Source of the DNA: an uncultured Ignavibacteria bacterium
GTDB lineage: Bacteria > Bacteroidota > Ignavibacteria > Ch128b
Direction of reading: 5' to 3'
DNA: 64,000 nucleotides
NCBI GenBank assembly: GCA_937944105.1
Contig: CALDZP010000003.1
Coordinates: 29,480 to 93,479 of the forward strand
Shown here: one piece after another, positions 37,319 through 46,925 of the stretch
Layout: each line of letters opens with the position of its first letter
Position numbering within the stretch: position 1 is the first letter of the stretch
Position numbers and translations under genes: made by a program
Notes under the pieces: generated by a model
The model's input: the letters and a program-made list of their open reading frames with translations, nothing else
Told to the model about the DNA's origin: nothing
Databases searched by the model: none

Positions 37319-38752
37319 TCATTTTAATTCGTAACGTAAAACAAAATTATGATTCACGGGATTATATTCTGTATATCTGCTCCTTGGTAAGTATGTTAAA
37401 TTCGGATAAAAATCTTTAACCTTTGTTGAATAATTAAAAACATAATTTAAAACAAAACTATATTTTCTGAATTCAAATCCTGCAGTCATAAACGAATTAC
37501 TAATTGATTTATATGGATCGATATTAATATTTCTATGCCAATCCATCTCCTGAATTAATCTACTTTTTGACTTATAAAACTTCACCCCTGTTTGAAGTTT
37601 AAGTTCATCAATAACCCGGAATTCCATTCCAAAACCAAAATTCCAGTTCTTAAAATATAGTTCATTTCCCGTAATATATGGATCCCAACTACCTGGTGTT
37701 CCTTCAACAAATTGAACATTTTCTTTACCAGGTTCATAATTAAACTCTGTAATAAATATGACATCCCCGAAGCGATAATTTGTACCAATACCTAATCTGT
37801 AATTTGTTGCATAACCATTCTGTGGTCTAGTATATTCATTAACATCTTTATGTATTTCATTTGTTTCAATATTTCTTCTATCAAAAGCTATTCTTGAATA
37901 TAAATCTAAATCTCGAAACAATTTATATTTAATGTCAAGATTCAGAACTTTCCCTTTATAATCGCTAAAATATTCCTTGCCCCTTTTTGAACTTCCAAAT
38001 TCATAAAAACTTCCGCTATTATATTTCAAAACATAGCCACTATATGACAAATAAATTTTTAAGTTATCTTTTATAAAATAACTTGCCCCAAATGTAAATT
38101 CTGATGGATTAAAAATATCTAAATATTGATCGTAATTTTTATTATCCTTCCAATTTCTCTTATAATTATGATTTGAATAAGACATACCAATATTAAATCT
38201 CTTACTCAAATTGAGACCAATAGCAATTTTAAAGTAATCTATTTTTCCTTTTGAATCTGCAAACTTAAAACCATTAAAAGTGCTTGAATAATAAAATGTA
38301 TCTTGAAATTTATTTGGATTATTTCCTGAACAGTAAATCAATCCAAGGTTTATAATATCCAGATTAATAGCAATGCCAACGGGATAAAAATTTTTATAAT
38401 CTTTATCTTCAAAATTTTCGAACATTACATTGCCCATATTATAATTAACCAGTTCTTTTAATGAATAATTATAAACCTCCTCAATTCTTGAATATGAAAA
38501 CCAGGCTGAAGCTTTAAATTCAAGAGGTCCTTTTCCTGGATGAACAAACAAATCTCTGAATGAATTTTCATAAGCAAATTCTGATAAACCAAGCGCCTGA
38601 TTTGAAAAAGCAAAAAAATCTCTTGGAACCATAGAGGGTAATGGATAATTAATTACCAATGAATTTTGAGAGTACGAATTATTTGAAAGCCCAAGTGACA
38701 GAAGTAAAATAAAAGTAAATAATTTAAAGAAGGGTAATTTATCAGGGCTCAT
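37319..38752 (-). CDS. Outer-membrane beta-barrel protein of unknown function
   Basis: This is a 477-residue exported protein (signal peptide about 1-28). After it comes a short plug-like segment ('PSMVPRDFFAFSNQALGLSE'), then many alternating strands rich in Tyr, Asn and Gly. It closes with 'NPVNHNFVLRYELK'. The layout fits the PorV/FadL-type 14-strand barrels of Bacteroidota, but I see no signature to prove it. It is convergent with comF, 62 bp apart. Confidence 0.65.
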   Translation of the reverse strand: MSPDKLPFFKLFTFILLLSLGLSNNSYSQNSLVINYPLPSMVPRDFFAFSNQALGLSEFAYENSFRDLFVHPGKGPLEFKASAWFSYSRIEEVYNYSLKELVNYNMGNVMFENFEDKDYKNFYPVGIAINLDIINLGLIYCSGNNPNKFQDTFYYSSTFNGFKFADSKGKIDYFKIAIGLNLSKRFNIGMSYSNHNYKRNWKDNKNYDQYLDIFNPSEFTFGASYFIKDNLKIYLSYSGYVLKYNSGSFYEFGSSKRGKEYFSDYKGKVLNLDIKYKLFRDLDLYSRIAFDRRNIETNEIHKDVNEYTRPQNGYATNYRLGIGTNYRFGDVIFITEFNYEPGKENVQFVEGTPGSWDPYITGNELYFKNWNFGFGMEFRVIDELKLQTGVKFYKSKSRLIQEMDWHRNINIDPYKSISNSFMTAGFEFRKYSFVLNYVFNYSTKVKDFYPNLTYLPRSRYTEYNPVNHNFVLRYELK

Positions 38753-38860
38753 TTAAAACTCCATGATTGGCTAAACAATTATAGTAAAATTTTCATAAAT
38801 ATTTCTATAATAATCTAAAAAATGCTGACAACTAATTTTCTTACTCACATATTAAATTGA

Positions 38861-40384
38861 TTATTCAAGTGAACCGATTTCTTTTTCTACTTCTTCCAGA
38901 ATTTCACAAGATTTAACAAGTTCTTTCATTTTATTATGGTCAGGATAAAGCGGTCGATCCTCTTCAAGATGAGGAATGTATTTTCTAATAACTTCTCTTG
39001 CTTTTTCAACCCCATGCCCATGCTTGAAATTTCTAAAATCCAAAGCTTGTGCAGCAGCCATAAATTCAATACCAAGAACACCGTAAGCATTTTCAAGTAT
39101 CTGAGCATTTTTCCAGGCCGTATTCATTCCCATAGAAACAAAATCTTCCTGATCAGCAGCAGCAGGAATAGATTGAATTGATGCTGGAGTGGAAAGTATC
39201 CTTTGTTCAACAATTAAAGTATCAGCTGTATATTGACTTAACATATAGCCCGAAAACATTCCCGCTCCTTTTGTCAAGAATGGTGGAAGTCCAATACTTA
39301 ATGCTGGATTTAAAAGACGATTTAATCTTCGTTCCGATAACACACTAACCATAGTAACAGCAGCACCTACATTATCCATTGGAAGGGAGATAGGAGTCCC
39401 CTGAAAATTAGCACCAGTGAGAGTTACTTTAGCATCAGTCAGAAATATAGGATTATCACCAACTCCATTGAGTTCGATTTCAACTTGTTCCCATGCCCAT
39501 CTAACTGCATCATGAGCAGCTCCAATAACCTGTGGAGTTGAACGCATTGAATATGCATCCTGAACTTTAACTTTTAATTTTCCAGTTTGTAAATCACTCC
39601 CTTCAATACATTTCATTATTGCTTTTGCGCTTCTTACAGCACCGGGGAATCCTCTCAATTGATGAAGACGCACATCGTAAGGTTTAAGATTTGCATATAA
39701 AGCTTCAAGCGTCATTGCTGCAGCTATTTCTGCCTGTTTTAACCATCTATTGATATCATATAATTGTAATGCACTAATCGCAGTAATAAAGTTTGAACCA
39801 TTTATTGTTGCCAGTCCATCTCGTGCTTGTAGCCCTGGAATTTTAATCCCTGCTTTTTCAAATGCAACTTTACCAGGCAGTCTTTCACCATTATAAAATG
39901 CTTCTCCTTCTCCCATCAGTAATAAAGCAATTTGTGACATCGGAGCAAGATCTCCACATGCACCAACTGAGCCCTTTCTACAAACAACTGGAGTAACTCC
40001 TTTGTTCAACATTTCTACTAAAGTTAAAGTAATCTCCGGTCTACATCCAGAATATCCTTTCGCATGAACATTAATGCGACTTGCCATTGCACCTCTAACA
40101 AACTCAATTGGCATTGGATCACCAATACCAGCAGCATGATTATATATTAGATATTTTTGAAATTGTTGAACTTGTTCATCTGACAAAACAACTTCAGAAA
40201 ATTCTCCTATTCCTGTATTAATTCCATACATAATTTCTCGTGCTTTAATTTTTTCTTCAAGCATCGCACGGCATGCTTTAATTTTTTCTAATGACTCTGA
40301 AGATAATTCAACTTTTTCACCGTAACGTGCAATTTGCACAAGCTTTTCTATCGTCAAATTATTTCCATCCAGAGTAATTGCCAT
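38861..40384 (-). CDS. hutH: Histidine/aromatic amino-acid ammonia-lyase (MIO family) with ACG triad
   Basis: This is a 507-residue lyase of the HAL/PAL family, which eliminates ammonia from an amino acid using the MIO cofactor. Tyr53 (in 'MYGINTG') and His83 (in 'YNHAAG') match the P. putida HutH numbering. The cofactor triad is Ala-Cys-Gly (Cys143, in 'GSVGACGDLAPMSQ') where Ala-Ser-Gly is standard. 'NGSN', 'RSTPQV' and 'QEDFVSMG' differ from common HutH motifs, so the substrate could be another amino acid. No hutU or hutI lies nearby. AAAGGAGAC precedes the ATG. Confidence 0.8.
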   Translation of the reverse strand: MAITLDGNNLTIEKLVQIARYGEKVELSSESLEKIKACRAMLEEKIKAREIMYGINTGIGEFSEVVLSDEQVQQFQKYLIYNHAAGIGDPMPIEFVRGAMASRINVHAKGYSGCRPEITLTLVEMLNKGVTPVVCRKGSVGACGDLAPMSQIALLLMGEGEAFYNGERLPGKVAFEKAGIKIPGLQARDGLATINGSNFITAISALQLYDINRWLKQAEIAAAMTLEALYANLKPYDVRLHQLRGFPGAVRSAKAIMKCIEGSDLQTGKLKVKVQDAYSMRSTPQVIGAAHDAVRWAWEQVEIELNGVGDNPIFLTDAKVTLTGANFQGTPISLPMDNVGAAVTMVSVLSERRLNRLLNPALSIGLPPFLTKGAGMFSGYMLSQYTADTLIVEQRILSTPASIQSIPAAADQEDFVSMGMNTAWKNAQILENAYGVLGIEFMAAAQALDFRNFKHGHGVEKAREVIRKYIPHLEEDRPLYPDHNKMKELVKSCEILEEVEKEIGSLE

Positions 40385-40621
40385 AAAGTCTCCTTTGGGT
40401 TATTGTTTTTATACAAAAATAAGAAGAATTAAAATGAGTGAAGTTGATTTTTTTATGATTACTTTGTTAGATATAATAAGTTCTAGCAAGTAGAAGATTA
40501 GAAGAAAGTTAAAAAAATTGATTTTAATTTTATCCGACTTAATTAAAAATTTTTGAGTCTAATCCACCAATAAATTAAATTTCATCATCCAGCACAAAAC
40601 TCCCTGTTAGTTTTTACAGTT

Positions 40622-42478
40622 TCACATTGTATAAAACTCTTCATCACTTAACATTTTAAATACAGCCTCTATTCTACCAAGAGGAGCTGAAATTTGTACT
40701 CCATTTACTTCAGAACGAATGTAATCGTAAGTTTCTTTTGCTATTTTAACTCCTTCATCGAAAGCTGCTTCTTTGGATATCTCTTGAGCTTTTTTCATTC
40801 GGTTCATAATTTCAATTGGCACCGAAGCGCCCGGAACTTCATTATTCATAAACTCAGCATTTCGATAAGATACCAAAGGCCATATTCCAACAATAAGTGG
40901 CAATTTGTAATGTTCAACTTTTTTCATAAAGTTTTCGAGTATTCTAATATCAAAGACAGGTTGTGTAATCATATATTCAGCTCCAGCCTGTACTTTCCAG
41001 TCTAATCGTCTCAATTCTTCATCAAGATTTATCGCTCCAGGATTCACTCCAACACCAATTGAAAAACCAGTTGCTTCCCCAATTGGATTTCCTGCAAGAT
41101 CAAGTCCATGATTCAAGCGATTCAATAAATTCACCAAGCCAATAGAATCAACATCAAATACGGCAGTTGCATCTGGATAATTTCCAAGTTTAGGCGGATC
41201 ACCCGTGATTGCCAAAATATTTCTTATACCAAGTGCCCAGGCACCGAGTAAATCTGATTGCATACCGATTACATTTCTATCACGACAAGCGAAATGTAAA
41301 ACCGTTTCAATACCCACTTCTCTTTGGATTAAAACTGCCATTGCAAGAGCTGACATACGAGCCATTGCTCTTGGCCCATCAGGAATATTAATAGCATCAA
41401 TACCAAAGTGATAAAGTTTTCTTGCTTTTTCAATTTCTTTTTTCGCAGAAACTCCTTTTGGAGAAACAATTTCAACCAATGTCACAAATTCGTCTCTCAA
41501 TAACTTATTTGAAAGCCTAGATTTTTCGTGGAGTTTGTAAACATAAATATCCTCTGTCTGTTCAACTTTTAACTCTTCGATTTTAATATCAAATTTTTTC
41601 CCTGGTTGTAGTGCCTGAACTGCTCTTCTAATTGCTTTTATATGGGATGGATTAGTTCCACAACATCCACCTACAATTACAGCACCAGTTTGAATGAATC
41701 TTTTTGAATATTCAGCTATATATTCGGGCGATGTCATATAAATATTTCTACCACCAACATTCACAGGATAACCAGCGTTTGGCTGCACTGATAATGGTAA
41801 TTCTGTTAATTCTCTCAGTTTTTCTAATGCATCGAGCATGGGTTTCGGACCAACACTGCAATTGAATCCAATTACATCAGGATTATAATGAGAGATTTTT
41901 TCGACAAATTTCTCAAGATTTTCGCCGCTTAATAATTTACTTTCTTCGTTTACTGTTACTTGAGCAATCACTGGAAACTCTGGATCAATTTCCTTTACTG
42001 CTCTCAACGCTTGAATAATTTCATCGGTTAATGTAAATGTTTCCAATATGATTAAATCAACACCACCATCAATTAATGGTTTAATTTGTTCTTTAAAGAA
42101 ATCTTTTGCTTCATCGTAACCAATTTTACCAAGAGGTTCAATTTGAACACCCAATGGACCAACTGAGCCAGCGACAAAAATATTATCACCTGCAACTTCC
42201 CTTGCAAGTTTAGCTCCTGCAAAATTAATCTCATAAACTTTTTCATTCAGTCCATGTGGGGCTAGTTTGAAACGATTTGCTCCAAAAGTATTGGTTTCAA
42301 TTACATCAGCACCAGCAAGTACATAATCACGATGCACCTGTTTAACAAGATCAGGATTTGTTAAATTTAACTCCTCAAAACATCGATTAATATAAATTCC
42401 TTTTTCGTAGAGATATGTACCTGTTCCTCCATCGAAAACAATTATTTCTTTGCCAAGTCTATTTTTAAAATTTCGCAT
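40622..42478 (-). CDS. Bifunctional homocysteine S-methyltransferase / 5,10-methylenetetrahydrofolate reductase
   Basis: This is a 618-residue fusion. Residues 1-290 form the homocysteine methyltransferase with the zinc cysteines in 'IGFNCSVG' and 'VGGCCGTNPSH', and the start 'FDGGTGTYLYEKGIYINRC'. The C-terminal ~300 residues are the MTHFR (MetF) domain with 'AITGDPPKLGNYPD' and 'MITQPVFD'. The arrangement is that of YitJ-type proteins, which make methionine by linking folate reduction to methyl transfer. No cobalamin-binding domain is present. No SAM or B12 riboswitch is visible upstream. Confidence 0.93.
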   Translation of the reverse strand: MRNFKNRLGKEIIVFDGGTGTYLYEKGIYINRCFEELNLTNPDLVKQVHRDYVLAGADVIETNTFGANRFKLAPHGLNEKVYEINFAGAKLAREVAGDNIFVAGSVGPLGVQIEPLGKIGYDEAKDFFKEQIKPLIDGGVDLIILETFTLTDEIIQALRAVKEIDPEFPVIAQVTVNEESKLLSGENLEKFVEKISHYNPDVIGFNCSVGPKPMLDALEKLRELTELPLSVQPNAGYPVNVGGRNIYMTSPEYIAEYSKRFIQTGAVIVGGCCGTNPSHIKAIRRAVQALQPGKKFDIKIEELKVEQTEDIYVYKLHEKSRLSNKLLRDEFVTLVEIVSPKGVSAKKEIEKARKLYHFGIDAINIPDGPRAMARMSALAMAVLIQREVGIETVLHFACRDRNVIGMQSDLLGAWALGIRNILAITGDPPKLGNYPDATAVFDVDSIGLVNLLNRLNHGLDLAGNPIGEATGFSIGVGVNPGAINLDEELRRLDWKVQAGAEYMITQPVFDIRILENFMKKVEHYKLPLIVGIWPLVSYRNAEFMNNEVPGASVPIEIMNRMKKAQEISKEAAFDEGVKIAKETYDYIRSEVNGVQISAPLGRIEAVFKMLSDEEFYTM

Positions 42479-42614
42479 TTACATTCACCATTTTATTGTA
42501 ATAAATTTATAATAAAAGTTTATACTTGTCAAAATTTTTTCTTTTAATAAACAAATGAATCATCATTAAATTTTAAGCATCAAATTAAAATAAAAACAAA
42601 AAAAGGAAAAGATC

Positions 42615-43043
42615 ATGGCAGTAAAAAAAGCTTATATGAAGCAAATAAAAGGTATTACTTTTGCAGGAAAGACAGATTCAAATATCTGGATTACAATGGA
42701 TGGACCGGAGGAATTTGGTGGTAGTAATGCCGGAGTCCGCCCGAAAGAACTTGTTTTACTTGCTCTGGCAGGTTGTACTGGTAGTGATGTTGTATCAATT
42801 TTGCAAAAGAAAAAAGCAAAGCTTGAAGATTTCGAAATAAACATTAATGCGGAAACTCGAGAGGAACATCCTCAAGTATTTACAAAAATTCATATTGAAT
42901 ATGTTTTCTATGGAAATGAATTGAAAAAAGAAGATCTTGAAAGGGCAATTGAGCTATCATCAACCAAATATTGTTCAGTTCAAGCAATGTTGAAACCTTC
43001 TGTAGAAATCACTCACTCTTACAGAATTGAACAAAAAAATTAG
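42615..43043 (+). CDS. OsmC family peroxiredoxin-like protein
   Basis: This is a 142-residue OsmC/Ohr-family protein. The two redox cysteines are present in 'LALAGCTGSDVVSIL' and 'SSTKYCSVQAML', with 'RPKELVLLALAGC' typical of the core helix. Members reduce organic peroxides, or act as thiol-dependent hydrolases in YhfA-like branches. A strong AAAAGGAAAAG sequence precedes the ATG. The start is convincing. It stands alone, next to tRNA-Gln. Confidence 0.9.
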   Translation: MAVKKAYMKQIKGITFAGKTDSNIWITMDGPEEFGGSNAGVRPKELVLLALAGCTGSDVVSILQKKKAKLEDFEININAETREEHPQVFTKIHIEYVFYGNELKKEDLERAIELSSTKYCSVQAMLKPSVEITHSYRIEQKN

Positions 43044-43170
43044 TATAATAAATTTTTCAATGATGGATTTATATTCCTTTGAAATATAATTAGCTATTTT
43101 TTATAGATCACTATTTTATTAAATAAACTAAACGAGTTGTTGGATTGGAAATATGTGAGTATTAAATATT

Positions 43171-43246
43171 TGGCTGCCCCGCCAGGGCTCGAACCTGGAG
43201 TCTTCTGATCCAGAGTCAGACGTGTTGCCAATTACACCACGGGGCA
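43171..43246 (-). tRNA. tRNA-Gln (anticodon CUG)
   Basis: The minus strand folds as a cloverleaf: 7-bp acceptor TGCCCCG/CGGGGCA, D-arm GTGTAATTGGCAACAC, anticodon arm TCTGA-CTCTGGA-TCAGA, T-arm CCAGGTTCGAGCCCTGG. The loop gives anticodon CTG, reading CAG for glutamine. The terminal CCA is encoded. The length is 76 nt including CCA. Confidence 0.96.
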
Positions 43247-43424
43247 AAGTGTAAAATTACTAACAAGCCAAAGCAAATTTATCATATTAAGTAAAATTCT
43301 CAAAAATTATCTATTCAACGATATTTGAAAACAATATGATTAATAAATCATGAGAAAAAATTTTTCTCAAATGGTAAAAAATTTGATTAAAAATTTTTAG
43401 ATTAAATTAAAAAACAAACTAAAA

Positions 43425-44282
43425 ATGAATTTTATAATCCAATCGATACTTTACACATTAATATCATCTATTTTGTTAGTGAGTGTAGATTCCCATGAAT
43501 TTTTTGTTGAGAAGTTTATTCCCTTAAAAATCTCGGTTGATGGTTTTTCAATAAACGAGAATAAAAAATTTATTTTCCTTATTTCACAGGAAAGAAATGA
43601 ACTAATTAAGATTGATCTGGATGGTGTTGTCATAAGGAATGTTGGTGGATTCGGATGGAATAATGGCCAATTTGATTTTCCGTCGAGTATCGTTTCAACC
43701 GCATTAGATATCTATGTATCAGATTATAATAATCATAGAATTCAGAGATTTGATAGTAATTTAAATTTCATTTCATCGCTTGAGCGCTCAGATCAGATAA
43801 ATTTTGAATTTCCAATTTCAATTTCACTCTCCACTAAAGGTGATTTATACATTCTTGATTCAAGGAATAAAAGAATTTTAAAGATTAATGAATTTAATAG
43901 ACTCGAAAGAATTTTTGGAAATTATGAAACAGGTAAAACTCTTTTCTCAAATCCAACATTGATTAAAGTAGACAATGAACAGAAAGTTTATGTCCTTGAT
44001 AGAAAAAATATTTTCATATTTGATCAATTTGGAATCTATTTGAAGACTATCACACTACCAGAAAACTTTAAAGAAAATTTAGTTGATTTTTATCCAGATC
44101 AAAACAAATTCATCTTATTAACTTCAAAAAATTTATACAAATTGAATAATAATGAGATTGTAAAGATAAACTTAACAGAATATCAAAACCTGGAATTATC
44201 ATTTAAGAGAATTGAATTTAAATTGGGGAGATATTTTATATTGACTTCAGAAGGTATTTTAATTTGTAAAGAAAAAAATTAA
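43425..44282 (+). CDS. Secreted NHL-repeat (beta-propeller) protein
   Basis: This is a 285-residue protein with a weak signal/anchor segment (about residues 1-20). Four to five NHL-like repeats follow, for example 'GWNNGQFDFPSSIVS', 'DIYVSDYNNHRIQRFDSN' and 'LYILDSRNKRILKINEF'. They probably form a six-bladed propeller. Such proteins act as binding scaffolds or sensors outside the cytoplasm, with no enzymatic motif visible. It ends at the hairpin shared with rpmB. Confidence 0.75.
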   Translation: MNFIIQSILYTLISSILLVSVDSHEFFVEKFIPLKISVDGFSINENKKFIFLISQERNELIKIDLDGVVIRNVGGFGWNNGQFDFPSSIVSTALDIYVSDYNNHRIQRFDSNLNFISSLERSDQINFEFPISISLSTKGDLYILDSRNKRILKINEFNRLERIFGNYETGKTLFSNPTLIKVDNEQKVYVLDRKNIFIFDQFGIYLKTITLPENFKENLVDFYPDQNKFILLTSKNLYKLNNNEIVKINLTEYQNLELSFKRIEFKLGRYFILTSEGILICKEKN

Positions 44283-44306
44283 AAGCCGCAAGATCAAGCG
44301 GCTTTT
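44281..44306. terminator. Bidirectional terminator overlapping the 3' end of rpmB
   Basis: The inverted repeat AAAAGCCGC / GCGGCTTTT is separated by eight bases. Reading rightwards it ends the NHL gene, and reading leftwards it ends rpmB, where the following run of T (TTTTAATTTTTTTC) makes a good terminator. The right arm is part of the last codons of rpmB, and the TGA lies in the loop. The overlap is unusual. Confidence 0.82.
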
Positions 44307-44485
44307 AATACTTTCCCGGATTTTATACAATTTGTACACACTTTAATTGTTTTTACAGATTTACCAACTTTAGCCCTTACTTTTTGCAAATTTGGTAACC
44401 ATCTTCTTCTTGTTCTATTATGCGCATGAGATACATTGTTACCATACATGGGCTTTTTACCACATATTTCACATATTCTAGCCAT
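44294..44485 (-). CDS. rpmB: 50S ribosomal protein L28
   Basis: This is a 63-residue large-subunit protein. '[20 protein letters not shown]' and '[15 protein letters not shown]' are family signatures. The C-terminal '[11 protein letters not shown]' completes two CxxC pairs, so this is the zinc-binding (C+) form. Length and motifs match fully. The last codons lie inside a terminator hairpin. It has about 100 bp of upstream non-coding DNA, diverging from the DUF2085 gene. Confidence 0.96.
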   Translation of the reverse strand: MARICEICGKKPMYGNNVSHAHNRTRRRWLPNLQKVRAKVGKSVKTIKVCTNCIKSGKVLKAA

Positions 44486-44585
44486 AAATTTTTTCCTTTC
44501 ATTTTGAAAAGCAAATTTATGAACTGATTTTTTTTATTCCAAATAAAAAATCTCTATTAACTTTCTTAATTTCAATTAAGAAATC

Positions 44586-45047
44586 ATGAAAAAGTCAACA
44601 AAAATAAATTTAATTTATCTACTAATTACAATTTCAAGTTTTATTTTTCTATCATTAACTTTTTCTTTCGTTTTTATAAAAGATTTTTACATGATTTCCT
44701 TTCTAAAAAATTTTTACGGTCAGATTTGCCATCAAATAGAAAAAAGGTCATTTTTTGTTTTTTCCAAGCCGATGTTAATCTGCTCAAGATGTTCAGGAAT
44801 TTTTGGAGGTTTCTTAACTCTATTTCTATTCGTTACTTTCTTTTCATCATTAAGAAAATGGTTAGATAAATTGAACTATAAAATAATATTATTATTTTCA
44901 TTACCTTTATTAATCGATTGGATTTTGAATTTTATTTTCAAAGTTGAATCTACTAATTTCGTGAGGTTTTTAACTGGTTTTTTATTTTCAATTATACCAG
45001 TTTATTTCATTAATAATTTAATATTGCAACAAGAAAGAGATGATTAA
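44586..45047 (+). CDS. DUF2085 family membrane protein
   Basis: This is a 153-residue protein with four likely membrane helices. The DUF2085 signature is 'CHQIEKRSFFVFSKPMLICS' followed by 'RCSGIFGGF', giving conserved Cys-His and C..RC residues near the membrane surface. The function of the family is unknown; metal or heme binding is only an inference. The stop overlaps the start of the next gene by 8 bp. Confidence 0.85.
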   Translation: MKKSTKINLIYLLITISSFIFLSLTFSFVFIKDFYMISFLKNFYGQICHQIEKRSFFVFSKPMLICSRCSGIFGGFLTLFLFVTFFSSLRKWLDKLNYKIILLFSLPLLIDWILNFIFKVESTNFVRFLTGFLFSIIPVYFINNLILQQERDD

Positions 45048-45528
45048 AAAAGAAAAATTTTTACCAGCATTAGTTTCTGGATTTAGCCTCGCTGTTATAA
45101 GTATTGTCCCAATAATCCAAGTTGCTACTTGCTGTTTATTTGCTCCACTCGCTGGGATGATTGGATTCAATATGTACTATTTACAAGTGAAAAATCGAGA
45201 AGGATTCAAGCTGAAAAATTCTGATGGTTTTCATATCGGTATTCTTATTGGAATAATTTCAGGTTTTTTCGAGTCTATTTTTCAAACTTTACTCATCATG
45301 GTCTCAAAAGAAAATCCTGTTTATGATTCAATTATTTTAATCCAGAAATATCTTCCTGACATGTATATCCCTGAAACTATCTGGAATATTTCAAAAGAAA
45401 TTGATGAAAAAAGATTTTCACTAATACTAACAACTACTATATTTTTTAATGTATTTATTGTTAACTCAATTTTTGCAACTATAGGTAGTATGTTAAGTAT
45501 CTCAAGTTTAAGAAAGAAACTTTCATGA
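45040..45528 (+). CDS. Small multi-pass membrane protein of unknown function
   Basis: This is a 162-residue protein with four predicted helices ('ALVSGFSLAVISIVPIIQVA', 'GILIGIISGFFESIFQTLL', 'TTIFFNVFIVNSIFATIGSM'). A pair of adjacent cysteines in 'QVATCCLFAPLAG' lies near the first helix. I see no family signature. Overlap with the DUF2085 gene implies co-expression, so the pair probably act together. Confidence 0.7.
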   Translation: MIKKEKFLPALVSGFSLAVISIVPIIQVATCCLFAPLAGMIGFNMYYLQVKNREGFKLKNSDGFHIGILIGIISGFFESIFQTLLIMVSKENPVYDSIILIQKYLPDMYIPETIWNISKEIDEKRFSLILTTTIFFNVFIVNSIFATIGSMLSISSLRKKLS

Positions 45529-45570
45529 AATTTATCATTTTAAGAGAAAAAATTTTTAAAAAGTAGAGTA

Positions 45571-45843
45571 ATGATCGCAATTTTTCTTTTTTACATCCAT
45601 TTCATTTTCGGTTTGTATGTTTTCACTAAAAGATGGCAAGAAGAAGGTTTGGGGGCAGCAATTTTAATTCTAATTTTTATCGGAATTATTTTTTCTGTTG
45701 GATGGACAATTTCTTATTTACTTGCATCATTAATTTTTCCCCCTGAGGGATTCGGTAAATTTTATAATAGAGATACAATTTCTTTGACAATAGTCACCAT
45801 ATTTGAATATTTCTTTTACAGAACTTATTTCAAAGTTTTATAA
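45571..45843 (+). CDS. Small membrane protein of unknown function
   Basis: This is a 90-residue protein with two or three hydrophobic helices ('FLFYIHFIFGLYVF', 'AAILILIFIGIIFSVGWTISYLLA'). It is presumably part of the same small operon as the two preceding membrane genes, 42 bp downstream. There is no recognisable domain, and I would not exclude a wrong start. Confidence 0.6.
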   Translation: MIAIFLFYIHFIFGLYVFTKRWQEEGLGAAILILIFIGIIFSVGWTISYLLASLIFPPEGFGKFYNRDTISLTIVTIFEYFFYRTYFKVL

Positions 45844-46310
45844 AATATTTTTAATACAAAAAGGTCGAAAAAAATTTCCCCCTGAAGTTAGAAGCAATAA
45901 TCGAAAGATTAAATAAGTTTCATTACTATATAATCACAATGAAATGACAGTAAGAGTTCAAACTGTAAATCCTTTTTAAAAAAAATCTCACCTTAGAATC
46001 TGAAAATCCTGTAGATGTTAACCCAAATTTATCCACAAAAAAGAGGGTATACCTGAATATTCTCTATAAATTATTTGAATGAAAATTATATTTAATAAGG
46101 TTAAAAAAGTCAAATGTAGATCTAAAACCAAAGTAGGTGACAACAAATATCAAAATGTTACTTCATTGAATAAACAAAATGTGGAATATTGACCAATGTC
46201 ACAGTTTGGATATTTATCAGATCATTTTAATAAAATACAACTTTAAATGAATGAATCTTTGAGAAGATAGATTTGCTTTATAAAAAATATCAATCATAAA
46301 TAAGAATTAA
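45844..46310. other. ORF-free AT-rich region with one exact DnaA box
   Basis: This is the first part of the 1.1-kb gap with no ORF. TTATCCACA, the consensus DnaA-binding box, occurs exactly at 46029-46037. A related TGTGGAATA lies near 46189. I see no tRNA or stable structured RNA. The stretch upstream of the decayed dnaA-like segment is what an origin region would look like, but one exact box is weak evidence alone. Confidence 0.4.
46029..46037 (+). promoter_or_regulatory. Consensus DnaA box
   Basis: The nine bases TTATCCACA match the E. coli R-type DnaA box exactly. The match is certain. Whether it binds DnaA is not known, and in DNA of this composition a 9-mer could occur by chance. Its position a few hundred bases before dnaA-like fragments gives it some weight. 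Confidence 0.4.
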
Positions 46311-46925
46311 ATGGCAATTACAGAAAACTTTAATGATATCGAAACATTGGTTAAGAAAGTTCGGATACTAAATTAAATCTGGCGATAAATTCTTGAAATA
46401 TCTGAAGGAATGATCTAAGAATTACTCCCCGTCTCCAAATCAATAATCAATCAAGGTGATCCGAGTAACAGATCAAATACACATAATTTGAAAATCAATT
46501 AAGCGAAAAAGTTAAAGTTATAATCATTGGATCAAATGAATAAGAAATTCAAACAAAAATATACGCATAACCAATTTATTGGCAATTTGGAAGCACATGC
46601 AAAATAAAACAAAGATAAAAATAATTTGAACTTCACAATCACTTTGAAATTTTAGTAAATACTGCAAATTGGTTAATAAAAAAGAAAGATTTATTATTCT
46701 CATTATCGCAATAACAGATTTTTGAGATTATCCTAATTAAAGAAGAATTCTTCAATTCATTTGCAATGACTTGCTCATTTAATAATTATTTCTAAAAACT
46801 CTTTCTATTAGCACCATTTTATTAAAATAACTTGTATTAGTTCTTTAACCAAGATCTTGATATTTAATGAGATTTTCATGAAAAATATTAAACGAGAAAA
46901 TAGGATTTTAACAATCTAAATAAGA
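46311..46925 (+). pseudogene. Possible decayed dnaA remnant
   Basis: No long frame is open here, but translated pieces in changing frames resemble DnaA in the correct order. 'IWR*ILEISEG' (46377) resembles the domain I start VWxKCLEII. 'KSIKRK' and 'KVKVIIIGSNE' follow. 'QKYTHNQFIGN' (46554-46586) resembles the AAA+ entry KYTFDNFVxG. 'ILIIAITDF' stands where the Walker B strand falls, and 'KEEFFNSF' (46739-46762) resembles QEEFFHTF. 'IIIS' and 'RENRILTI' (46893-46916) follow at about family spacing. Stops and frame shifts separate them, so it cannot be functional. This is my reading, not a database match. Confidence 0.4.

Noticed and set aside
42479-42614. SAM or cobalamin riboswitch upstream of the methyltransferase/MTHFR gene
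   Set aside because: The 136-bp gap is almost pure A/T and shows no conserved riboswitch core.
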